Assembly (NCBI GenBank): GCA_024400275.1
Contig: JAKSMY010000048.1
Location: 1-15,413, forward strand
DNA length: 15,413 bases
Reading direction: 5' to 3'
From: Paludibacteraceae bacterium
Lineage (GTDB): Bacteria > Bacteroidota > Bacteroidia > Bacteroidales > Paludibacteraceae
Shown here piece by piece: positions 1 to 5,928 of the stretch. Position numbers and translations under genes: made by a program. The notes below the pieces were generated by a model that was not told where the DNA came from, ran no database searches, and saw only the letters and a list, made by a program, of their open reading frames with translations. Every line of letters starts with the position of its first letter. The stretch's first letter is position 1.

Positions 1-28
1 TTGAGATTATGGGTAAACAGAATCATCT

Positions 29-1324
29 CTACACGCAACAAAGCGCATAGAGAGGAACAGACTTAATATCTTGCTCTTGTCCGAAGTTTTTTTGTGACAA
101 GCGAATAGACAATTCGGGGTGATACGTAATCCTATATTGGTTTAGACTCTTAGCTTGAACGTGCAGTCCTTTTTTGACTTCAATAGGAATAATTTGTTCG
201 CCTTTTTGCAACACAAAATCCAGTTCTGCTGTATTGCTATTTTTCCAATAGAAAAGGGGATGTCCATGCGCCGCCAACTCTTGTGCGACATAATTTTCCG
301 TTATAGCGCCCATAAAAGAGTTATCCATGATAGTAGGAGACAAAATCAACGATTGAGGCATATTAGAAAGCATCGTTAATAACCCCACATCAGACAAATA
401 TAACTTAAAGTCGCTCAAAGACATATACGCAGGAAGAGGTATTCGTCCCTGTTCCGCCAACCGGCACTTAAGCACCACACCCGCATTGGTAAGCCATTCA
501 ATGCTCTCACCGAAGATGGTGGAACTGCCTCCGTTTTGTACCACTTTATATTGGAATTTCTTATTCTCCTTGGCTAACTGAGCAGGAATGGACTGGTAAC
601 AAGCACGCACCTTTATGGCAGTGGAACCTTGAGCATACTTCGCCATATCCGAGATATATTCATTAAGTATTCGGTTTTGAACTTCAGCAACGAGAGGAAG
701 ACTTCCGGATTGAATAAACTCATTAACAGCAGCCGGCATTCCGCCGACAACCAAATACTTACGCCACCATTCGAGCGCCACTTCGTGAAGAGGAGTGGGC
801 ATTTTTTCGTTCGTCCGGAAATGGATTTGAATCTGTTCCAATAAGGACGCTTGTCCTAAAGCCATTAACCACTCCTCAAAATCCAACGGATACAAACGCA
901 TCTCTATCACTTTTCCTACCGGATAAGAGAAATCCTCACGATGAATAGCGACACCTAAAAGGCTACCTGCGGCAGCAATGTGGTATTGTGGAGCTTCTTC
1001 TGTAAACGATTTAAGCGAAGTTAATGCTCTCGGACAAGCTTGAATCTCATCCAAGATAAGTAAGGTCTTTTCAGGAAAGATGGTTTGAGAGGTCAGAGAT
1101 TCCAAATAGGTAATGATACGAGAAGGCGTTAAGTCGCCATCAAATAAATCATGAGCACTCTTATTGGTCTCCAAATTGATATGAACCACATTATCATAGT
1201 ACTGCTTCCCAAATTCTTGCAACAACCATGATTTCCCCACTTGTCGAGCTCCTTGAAGAATGAGCGGCATACGATTTTTATTCGCTCTCCAAGCACATAA
1301 GTCTTTTAATAGTTTTCGTTCCAT
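29..1324 (-). CDS. AAA+ ATPase with DUF4143 C-terminal domain
   Basis: This is a 431-residue protein of the AAA_14/DUF4143 type, common in Bacteroidota. A Walker A motif (GARQVGKS, about residues 25-32) and a Walker B motif (LLILDE, about 88-93) show an N-terminal P-loop ATPase. The C-terminal part carries an ELDFV...IPIEVKKG pattern (about 367-386) that resembles a PD-(D/E)XK nuclease-like core, which is known for this family. The frame stays open upstream to a TTG near 1357, but I chose the ATG at 1324 because family members begin with a Met-(K/E)-R-K segment just before the P-loop. A promoter lies about 70 bp upstream of that ATG. The molecular role of the family is poorly defined; these genes are often accessory and present in many copies. 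Length and domain order look complete. The family call is firm; the function is unknown. Confidence 0.88.
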   Translation of the reverse strand: MERKLLKDLCAWRANKNRMPLILQGARQVGKSWLLQEFGKQYYDNVVHINLETNKSAHDLFDGDLTPSRIITYLESLTSQTIFPEKTLLILDEIQACPRALTSLKSFTEEAPQYHIAAAGSLLGVAIHREDFSYPVGKVIEMRLYPLDFEEWLMALGQASLLEQIQIHFRTNEKMPTPLHEVALEWWRKYLVVGGMPAAVNEFIQSGSLPLVAEVQNRILNEYISDMAKYAQGSTAIKVRACYQSIPAQLAKENKKFQYKVVQNGGSSTIFGESIEWLTNAGVVLKCRLAEQGRIPLPAYMSLSDFKLYLSDVGLLTMLSNMPQSLILSPTIMDNSFMGAITENYVAQELAAHGHPLFYWKNSNTAELDFVLQKGEQIIPIEVKKGLHVQAKSLNQYRITYHPELSIRLSQKNFGQEQDIKSVPLYALCCV

Positions 1325-1395
1325 TTTTATCGCTTCGTATGGAAAAATATCATACAATTATATTTATTCATACATAACAATGCAGAATTCGAGTG

Positions 1396-1427
1396 CAAAG
1401 GTACAACTTTTTTTTGATATATGCAAA
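1396..1427 (-). promoter_or_regulatory. Promoter for the DUF4143 ATPase gene
   Basis: Read on the minus strand, TTTG (1427-1424) is followed after 20 bp by TACCTTTG (1403-1396). This is an exact match to the Bacteroides -33/-7 consensus TTTG / TAnnTTTG. It points at the ATPase start codon at 1324. Confidence 0.85.
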
Positions 1428-1438
1428 TTTTTTTTAAC

Positions 1439-1501
1439 AAGTTTAGCAAGTTTAGCAAGTTTAACAAGTTGAGCAGGTTGAGCAAGTTGAGTAAGTTGAG
1501 C
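1439..1501. repeat. Tandem array, 9-bp unit x7
   Basis: There are seven consecutive 9-mers of the form AAGTTTAGC drifting to AAGTTGAGC. A small hairpin GCAAGC-tct-GCTTGC (1500-1514) follows. Confidence 0.9.
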
Positions 1502-1551
1502 AAGCTCTGCTTGCGTTCTACTAGCGAAGCGGTCCTTATTCTCTTAATTCT

Positions 1552-1579
1552 TAATTGGCTAACTGGCTAATTGGCTAAT
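1552..1579. repeat. Tandem array, 8-bp unit x3
   Basis: Three units TAATTGGC / TAACTGGC / TAATTGGC plus a partial fourth. It lies between the promoter-bearing inverted repeats. Confidence 0.85.
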
Positions 1580-1594
1580 CCCCCTCTAACCTGT

Positions 1595-1643
1595 TCAACT
1601 ATCAACTATCAACTATCAACTGTCAATTATCAACTATCAACTA
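1595..1643. repeat. Tandem array, 7-bp unit x7
   Basis: Seven heptamers of TCAACTA, two of them variant (TCAACTG, TCAATTA). The unit, in another phase TATCAAC, differs by one base from the reverse complement of the unit in the yidD-trmD spacer. Confidence 0.9.
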
Positions 1644-1660
1644 CTCCAAACTAAAAAAAA

Positions 1661-1692
1661 TTTGCATATATCAAATTTTTGTTGTACCTTTG
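1661..1692 (+). promoter_or_regulatory. Promoter for the DUF3791/DUF3990 module
   Basis: TTTG (1661-1664), a 20-bp spacer and TACCTTTG (1685-1692) match the Bacteroides -33/-7 consensus exactly. Transcription would start near 1699, about 87 nt before the first ATG. The transcript would therefore carry the two leader hairpins. Confidence 0.85.
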
Positions 1693-1703
1693 CACAAAAT
1701 TTA

Positions 1704-1741
1704 AGCCGAATAGCGTTTCGGCTGCAGGTGAGAGTCCTGCA
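1704..1741 (+). promoter_or_regulatory. Two abutting hairpins in the 5' leader
   Basis: Stem 1 pairs AGCCGAA (1704-1710) with TTCGGCT (1717-1723) over a 6-nt loop. Stem 2 pairs GCAGG (1724-1728) with CCTGC (1736-1740) over the 7-nt loop TGAGAGT. There is no spacer between them, so they could stack. Stem 2 resembles a tRNA T-arm (5-bp stem ending G-C, R-A in the loop), but no tRNA surrounds it. A related GCAGGG/CCCTGC hairpin follows the module at 2702-2718. The function is unknown; a regulatory leader or a recognition site for a mobile cassette are both possible. Confidence 0.5.
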
Positions 1742-1785
1742 AGACATAATAAAAAGAAAGCGTTTGTTAAAGAATAATTAATACA

Positions 1786-2004
1786 ATGGCATTTAAAGCG
1801 ACATATCTTATTATGGCAATTCGCAAATTCGCAGAGCATTTTGCGATGTCGAATAAAGAAGCATATCTCTATCTTAAGCGATATGCCGGTATTGCTTTTT
1901 TGGATGAATGTTATGAGGCGGAGCATACGTTATCATTTGATGACGCTGTAGAAGATGTCACTCGAATTTGCCAAATACACGGAGGAAATTTGCGCTATGC
2001 TTAA
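1786..2004 (+). CDS. DUF3791-family small protein
   Basis: A 72-residue protein resembling the DUF3791 family. It has a helical N-terminus (about residues 6-20), an NKEAYLYLKRY segment (about 23-33), the DECYEAEHTLSFDD segment typical of the C-terminal half, and a terminal ICQIHGG. It is the first gene of a three-gene module. Its last 8 bases overlap the next start codon, and the GGAGGAAA at 1981-1988 inside this gene is a good ribosome-binding site for that downstream gene. DUF3791 genes habitually neighbour DUF3990 genes, so an antitoxin or chaperone-like role is plausible, but that is inference. The start ATG at 1786 is the only sensible one. Confidence 0.75.
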   Translation: MAFKATYLIMAIRKFAEHFAMSNKEAYLYLKRYAGIAFLDECYEAEHTLSFDDAVEDVTRICQIHGGNLRYA

Positions 2005-2476
2005 ACTTTATCATGGTTCAGATGTCTTAATTGAGAAGATAGACCTTACTCAAGGGCGTATCAATAAGGATTTTGGTCAAGGATTTTACCTGACAACTTT
2101 GTTGGAGCAGGCAAAAGAAATGGCTAAACGTCGCGCACGACAATCAATTGGCGCACAGAGTGTAGTAACTACTTTTTTGTTTGATGATTCGTGTTTGAAT
2201 AGCGGAGATTTGAATGTTAAGATTTTCCCTCAAGTATCAGCAGAATGGGCACAATTTATCTTGAATAACCGTCATGCGACTCGTAATGGTTATAAGCACG
2301 ATTATGATATTGTGATAGGTCCGATAGCAGATGATGGGGTTGTGCAACAATTAGACTTATACGAATTGGGTATGATTACAATGGAGCAATTAGTTACATC
2401 GCTTCATTATAGAGAGTTGAATAATCAATATTATTTTGGGACGGAGCGTTCCATTCAATATCTACAGCGAGTATGA
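1997..2476 (+). CDS. DUF3990 protein, putative ADP-ribosyltransferase-fold toxin
   Basis: A 159-residue protein recognised as DUF3990 from LYHGSD near the N-terminus (residues 4-9), GQGFYLTT (27-34), a charged helix after it, HDYDIVIGPIADD (about 101-113) and QYYFGTE (144-150). As I recall, DUF3990 belongs to the ADP-ribosyltransferase-like clan; the spacing of His6, Tyr31 and a later acidic/Gln residue would fit an H-Y-(E/Q) active site. The ATG at 1997 is preferred over an upstream TTG/GTG-type extension (frame open to 1955) because GGAGGAAA lies 8 bases before it and the LYHGS motif normally sits at the extreme N-terminus. It overlaps both neighbours, implying translational coupling and fixed stoichiometry, as in toxin-antitoxin operons. 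Biochemical function is not established. Confidence 0.75.
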   Translation: MLKLYHGSDVLIEKIDLTQGRINKDFGQGFYLTTLLEQAKEMAKRRARQSIGAQSVVTTFLFDDSCLNSGDLNVKIFPQVSAEWAQFILNNRHATRNGYKHDYDIVIGPIADDGVVQQLDLYELGMITMEQLVTSLHYRELNNQYYFGTERSIQYLQRV

Positions 2477-2676
2477 CCAAAGAGCAAACATTTATAATAG
2501 ATACTTTATTGGCGGAGTTGGTTCAACTGATTATGAAATATCAGAACGTAGATATGCAAACGGCTCTTGACACTTTGTATAATTCGTCTCTCTATGAGAA
2601 GATTATGGATATAGAAACAGGTCTATATCTACAAAGTGCTGATTATAATTATGAATTAATTAACCATCATATTTAA
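2473..2676 (+). CDS. Small partner protein of the DUF3990 module
   Basis: A 67-residue protein whose ATG at 2473 overlaps the preceding stop (ATGA). It is mostly helical and carries the pattern MQTALDTLYNSSLYEK...ETGLYLQSADY. I recognise this pattern as recurring in small proteins beside DUF3990 genes; it may be assigned to DUF3791 or left as hypothetical. It could be a second antitoxin-like subunit, or the true antitoxin with the first protein acting as regulator. No DNA-binding motif or membrane segment is visible. Its position as last gene of a tightly overlapped trio is the main evidence that it is real. Confidence 0.7.
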   Translation: MTKEQTFIIDTLLAELVQLIMKYQNVDMQTALDTLYNSSLYEKIMDIETGLYLQSADYNYELINHHI

Positions 2677-2701
2677 AGAAAAAAAGAATTTAACCACTCC
2701 C

Positions 2702-2763
2702 GCAGGGCATGACCCTGCAAAGGGATAAGTTATAGTCCTGGACCGCCGGACGTAAAATAGCGG
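2702..2763 (+). other. Post-module hairpins
   Basis: GCAGGG (2702-2707) pairs with CCCTGC (2713-2718) over a 5-nt loop. Further on, GTCC (2735-2738) can pair with GGAC (2748-2751), or CCGC (2743-2746) with GCGG (2760-2763). The first hairpin echoes the GCAGG/CCTGC hairpin in the leader of the module. It may be a terminator-like element or an end of the cassette. There is no U-tract directly after it. Confidence 0.4.
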
Positions 2764-2793
2764 AAAATAATATAAATTAAGCATTAGCTATTA

Positions 2794-2990
2794 TTTCGCG
2801 TTCGACAAAGAAAAAGCCTACGAAACGATTTCTTCTAGAAACGAATAATGTTCACGGATAGTCTTGTAACTTCCGTATCTCACAAGTTATGCTAATGTCC
2901 ACCTACTGTGTGGACTTTCTTGCTTGTGAGACGGCGGTTCTTCGTAGGCTCCTCCGTGAACGCGAAAAAGGAGTCTGCACTTTTTTTGTT
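2794..2990 (+). ncRNA. Candidate structured RNA upstream of the methyltransferase
   Basis: Nested perfect pairing supports a folded RNA. P1 is a 10-bp stem, 2794-2803 with 2958-2967 (TTTCGCGTTC / GAACGCGAAA). P2 is a 10-bp stem, 2815-2824 with 2941-2950 (AGCCTACGAA / TTCGTAGGCT). Inside are three hairpins: 2826-2843 (TTTCT/AGAAA plus a CG/CG extension), 2854-2876 (ACGGA/TCCGT) and 2878-2931 (TCTCACAAG/CTTGTGAGA, capped by GTCCAC/GTGGAC at 2897-2915). An alternative pairing GTTCACGGA with TCCGTGAAC (near 2850 and 2953) competes with P1. A weak hairpin ending in a T-tract (about 2966-2987) looks like a terminator. I do not recognise the family, and no clear promoter is visible. Whether it is a separate RNA, the leader of the downstream operon or a DNA element is open. 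Confidence 0.45.
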
Positions 2991-3026
2991 TCTCGATTTG
3001 ATAGTTGTGCACAATAATAACTATCT

Positions 3027-4073
3027 ATGGCAAGAGCAGATTTAGCAAAGGCAAAAGATGCCAAAAAGGATGAGTTTTACACTCAGTTAATCGACATTGA
3101 GAAAGAATTACGCAATTACAAACCTTATTTCAAGGACAAGGTGGTTTTTTGTAATTGTGATGACCCTTACGAAAGTAATTTCTTCAAGTATTTTGCACTC
3201 AATTTCAACGAGTTAGGGCTAAAGAAACTAATCGCAACCTGCTACAACGGTTCGCCCGTTTCGGGCAATGAGTTGCTATTGGATTTTGGCGATACGGTAG
3301 ATGATCCGAAAAAGGTTGCCTACAAAGTAGAGATTACCGAAGTTGCCGATGTGAACGGCGATGGTGCTATCAATTTGGCAGATATTCAGTACCTTATGCA
3401 AAATGACAAAAATGTTATTTCTATATTAAAAGGTAATGGTTCGTTTGATAGCCCAGAATGTGTTGAATTGCTCAAACAGGCAGATATTGTGGTAACTAAT
3501 CCGCCGTTCTCTCTGTTTAGAGAATACCTTGCCCAATTGGAGAAATACGATAAGCAATTTATCATTATTGGCAACACGAATGCGCTAACCTACAAGGAGA
3601 CGTTTCGCATGTTCCAACAGGATAAAATACGAACTGGCTACACGAATTTTAATGTTGGAATGTTCTTTGCCGTTCCTGATACCTTTGAGAAATACCACCA
3701 TATCGAAAATGGTCAAAAGATGGCGCGAGTTTCCACATCATGCTGGTTTACCAATTTGCCTGTTGCAAGACATAAAGAAGATTTGGTTTTATATAAACAT
3801 TATACACCAGAGGAATATCCCAAGTATGATAATTACGATGCTATTGAGGTTAAGACCTATACCGATATTCCCTGTGATTACGAAGGTGTAATGGGTGTGC
3901 CAATTACCTTTTTAGATAAGTACAACCCTAACCAATTTGAGATAATAGATATCAATCCTCACTTCTTTACAATGGTGGAAATGGGGCTTCCAAAACTTAA
4001 ACAATTAACTTTGCATAATGTTGGGCAGAAAGACCCTTATGCCCGTATTCTAATCCGTAAAAAACAAAAATAA
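3027..4073 (+). CDS. EcoRI-family adenine-specific DNA methyltransferase
   Basis: A 348-residue protein closely resembling M.EcoRI (326 residues), which transfers a methyl group from S-adenosylmethionine to adenine N6. Seen in the sequence: DEFYTQ (15-20), VVFCNCDDPYES (39-50), FFKYFALNFNELGLKKLIAT (52-71), and the catalytic NPPF (158-161) in IVVTNPPFSLFREY. The conserved C-terminal block EYPKYDNYDAIEV...GVMGVPITFLDKYNP is also present. A DVNGDGAINLADI stretch (108-120) looks like an EF-hand/dockerin loop. The ATG at 3027 is followed by the family-typical charged N-terminus. Six bases separate it from the DUF262-HNH gene, so the two are an operon. No R.EcoRI-like gene is present. Target sequence is not provable here; GAATTC is the family precedent. 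Confidence 0.92.
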   Translation: MARADLAKAKDAKKDEFYTQLIDIEKELRNYKPYFKDKVVFCNCDDPYESNFFKYFALNFNELGLKKLIATCYNGSPVSGNELLLDFGDTVDDPKKVAYKVEITEVADVNGDGAINLADIQYLMQNDKNVISILKGNGSFDSPECVELLKQADIVVTNPPFSLFREYLAQLEKYDKQFIIIGNTNALTYKETFRMFQQDKIRTGYTNFNVGMFFAVPDTFEKYHHIENGQKMARVSTSCWFTNLPVARHKEDLVLYKHYTPEEYPKYDNYDAIEVKTYTDIPCDYEGVMGVPITFLDKYNPNQFEIIDINPHFFTMVEMGLPKLKQLTLHNVGQKDPYARILIRKKQK

Positions 4074-4079
4074 CATACT

Positions 4080-5174
4080 ATGAAAAATATGGACATCACA
4101 TTACAAAAGATTACAATTGGTCAACTGAGTAACGGTTATGTAGATAATGCCGAGGCAGGTGTGCGTGCCTTTGGTGGGCTGTTGGACGTGCGCCCTCCTT
4201 ACCAACGCGAATTCGTCTATAACGACAAAGAGCGTGATGCCGTGATTGATACGGTAGTCAATAATTATCCCCTAAACGTCATGTACTGGTCTGACCGTGG
4301 TGACGGCACATACGAGATAATAGACGGACAACAGCGCACTATCTCTATTTGCCAATACGTGAGTGGCGACTTTGCCCATATCATGCAGTATTTTGGCAAC
4401 CTAACCGAAGACGAAAAGAAGCAGATACTTGATTATGAACTCTTTATCTATATCTGCAAAGGTACAGACAAAGAGAAACTGAAATGGTTTCGTACAATCA
4501 ATATCGCAGGTAAGAAACTGACCGACCAAGAACTGCTGAATGCTGTCTATGCTTCGCCATGGCTAACCGATGCCAAAAGGTATTTCTCCAAACCCAATTG
4601 TGGGGCATATCTGCTTGGAAATAAATATGTTTCGGGTTCACCCATTCAGCAAGACTATTTAGAAACGGCACTCAAATGGATTTCTAATAATCAGATTGAG
4701 GACTATATGGCTCGTCATTCTATTTCCGATAAGGACGCAGGCGAGTTGTGGTTCTATTTTCAGCAGGTTATTGGTTGGATAACGGCAACCTTCCCTAAAT
4801 ACCGCAAGGAGATGAAAGGGTTGGATTGGGGTACGCTCTACAATAAATACAAAGATGTGACCATCAATCCTACCGCCTTAGAGCAGGAAGTGGCGCGTCT
4901 AATGCAAGACTCCGATGTGGAAAACAAACGTGGTATCTACACCTACGTTTTTGACCACGATGAGCATCATATCGGTATTCGTGTTTTTGATGCCAACACC
5001 AAACGCGAGGTTTATGAACGCCAACAAGGGAAATGCCCTATCTGTGGACAATATTTTGATATTGAGTTTATGGAGGCCGACCATATCACGCCTTGGAGCA
5101 AGGGTGGACGCACCATAGCAGAAAACTGCCAAATGCTTTGCCAAGAGTGTAATCGCAGAAAGTCGGATAAGTAA
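4080..5174 (+). CDS. DUF262-HNH endonuclease-like protein
   Basis: A 364-residue protein with two recognisable domains. The N-terminal DUF262 domain (GmrSD N-terminal-like) shows PPYQREFVY (39-47), the signature IDGQQR (81-86) and WFRTINIAGKKLTDQELLNAV further on. In GmrS/BrxU-type proteins this domain is a nucleotide-handling module. The C-terminus is a zinc-type HNH nuclease with CPIC (319-322), EADHI (332-336), WSKGG, Asn349 and CQEC (354-357), so all expected metal ligands are present. It follows the EcoRI-type methyltransferase after 6 bases. The pairing suggests self-protection by methylation and cleavage of unmodified DNA. A modification-dependent nuclease of the type IV style is the main alternative. 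Complete, no frameshift seen. Confidence 0.88.
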   Translation: MKNMDITLQKITIGQLSNGYVDNAEAGVRAFGGLLDVRPPYQREFVYNDKERDAVIDTVVNNYPLNVMYWSDRGDGTYEIIDGQQRTISICQYVSGDFAHIMQYFGNLTEDEKKQILDYELFIYICKGTDKEKLKWFRTINIAGKKLTDQELLNAVYASPWLTDAKRYFSKPNCGAYLLGNKYVSGSPIQQDYLETALKWISNNQIEDYMARHSISDKDAGELWFYFQQVIGWITATFPKYRKEMKGLDWGTLYNKYKDVTINPTALEQEVARLMQDSDVENKRGIYTYVFDHDEHHIGIRVFDANTKREVYERQQGKCPICGQYFDIEFMEADHITPWSKGGRTIAENCQMLCQECNRRKSDK

Positions 5175-5230
5175 CGCCTAATATCCTTTTCTTTCTGCTA
5201 AACCTGCTATCTTAATAATCGTCAGTCGCT

Positions 5231-5253
5231 CATTGTGCATTGTGCATTGTCAA
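5231..5253. repeat. Heptamer array CATTGTG x3, repeated in inverse near 10.76 kb
   Basis: CATTGTG, CATTGTG and CATTGTC followed by AA. The 23 bases match the reverse complement of 10755-10777 at 22 positions. Confidence 0.85.
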
Positions 5254-5303
5254 TCGCCAACTGCAATAAGTATACGATGAGTATGGAATGAGTATAGGAT
5301 GAA

Positions 5304-5334
5304 AGAGCCGAAGTGCAGAGCGCATTTCGGCTCT
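5304..5334 (+). terminator. Strong hairpin downstream of the DUF262-HNH gene
   Basis: A 13-bp stem, 5304-5316 with 5322-5334 (AGAGCCGAAGTGC / GCATTTCGGCTCT, one G-U pair) over a 5-nt loop. It lies about 130 bp after the nuclease stop and could end that operon, although no T-tract follows. The AGCCGAA/TTCGGCT core is the same as the first leader hairpin at 1704-1723. Confidence 0.5.
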
Positions 5335-5476
5335 AAATCTTAATAATCGGTAAGAAAGTCTCCTTGCCAAGTGTCGAATTGTTGTTTGGTGGACGCAAAA
5401 AAGATGTCCGTGTGGCGTCCGTGAAAACGTCCATGAGATGGCGAAAAGTCAGTAAATACGGCACTATATAAATCTT

Positions 5477-5517
5477 CGTGAAGTCGTGAATTCTCGTGAA
5501 GTTCACGACTTTTCACG
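5477..5517. repeat. Imperfect inverted repeat
   Basis: CGTGAA-GTCGTGAA (5477-5490) pairs with TTCACGAC-TT-TTCACG (5502-5517) with a 2-nt bulge and an 11-nt loop. A GAATTC site (5488-5493) lies at the loop edge. No gene surrounds it. Confidence 0.7.
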
Positions 5518-5539
5518 GATGTTCATTTTATGAAAAAAG

Positions 5540-5634
5540 TAGCGTTAGGATTTTGAGGATTTTGAGGATTTCAACCAACGCAAATCCTCAAAATCCTCAA
5601 ATTAGAAAACGAGTTATCCAGGTCGCTAACGCTA
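5540..5634. repeat. Two-tier perfect inverted repeat (20-bp inner, 9-bp outer stem)
   Basis: Positions 5552-5571 and 5582-5601 are perfect 20-bp reverse complements around a 10-nt loop. Each arm is made from the 9-mer GGATTTTGA repeated. Outside them, TAGCGTTAG (5540-5548) pairs with CTAACGCTA (5626-5634). The structure lies in a gene-free stretch; whether it acts as RNA, a cruciform or a protein site is unknown. Confidence 0.8.
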
Positions 5635-5680
5635 ATGATACACAGATGGTACACGAGGAAGCCGTTTGGAACCCCCGTTC

Positions 5681-5713
5681 GGAACCCGCTACGAACCCGC
5701 TACGAACCCGTTA
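5681..5713. repeat. Tandem array, 11-bp unit x3
   Basis: GGAACCCGCTA, CGAACCCGCTA and CGAACCCGTTA in direct succession, preceded by a related GGAACCCCCGTTC. Confidence 0.85.
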
Positions 5714-5717
5714 CAAT

Positions 5718-5876
5718 CCCCCTTACTGAGGGGGCAGAGAGGGTCGAGAGAGTGTCGACCGAGTGTCGACTGACCCTATACGTATGTTGTGACAATTGGA
5801 CGCCCCTTAACCCCCTCATTGAGGGGCTACAGTTTAGAGGACGGCAGCTTTGCTGCCTACAGTTTAGAGTTTAGAG
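5718..5876. repeat. Cluster of short GC-rich hairpins and direct repeats
   Basis: CCCCCT/AGGGGG (5718-5734), GTCGAC copies near 5754-5770, CCCCTC/GAGGGG (5812-5826) and GGCAGC-ttt-GCTGCC (5843-5857). The last hairpin is flanked by two copies of CTACAGTTTAGAG (5827-5839 and 5857-5869). The whole gap 5175-5928 has no credible gene; reading frames through it are short and lack any family motif. Confidence 0.75.
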
Positions 5877-5928
5877 GGGGGGGGGAGAGTTGAGAATTGA
5901 AAGAAGTGTTTAAAGTCTATTTTCCTTG

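Larger units (their letters stand above)
1393..1695. repeat. 44-bp inverted repeat, each arm an outward promoter
   Basis: The arms are 1393-1436 and 1652-1695. They match at 39 of 44 positions when one is reverse complemented. The only difference is a central five-base block, AAAAA in one arm and TTTTT in the other. Each arm contains a full promoter pointing outward. The 215 bp between the arms consists largely of tandem arrays (9-, 8- and 7-bp units). No gene was found between the arms. Confidence 0.85.

Noticed and set aside
1439..1643. CRISPR array
   Set aside because: Units are 7-9 bp in direct contact, with no spacers and no cas genes.
1724..1740. tRNA gene suggested by a T-arm-like hairpin
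   Set aside because: No acceptor stem, D-arm or anticodon arm can be built around it; kept only as a leader hairpin.
2724..2743. Group I intron core (AAGTTATAGTCC resembles the J8/7-P7 strand)
   Set aside because: No matching 5' P7 strand (GACTA) and no P3-P6 core could be found in the preceding DNA; the resemblance is a short word.
2794..2967. 6S, tmRNA or RNase P RNA
   Set aside because: The conserved sequence blocks of tmRNA and RNase P are absent, and the multi-branch fold does not resemble the single long bulged hairpin of 6S.
5496..5729. Small open frame in the repeat block
   Set aside because: The frame runs through hairpin arms and tandem repeats, giving a repetitive peptide with no family features.
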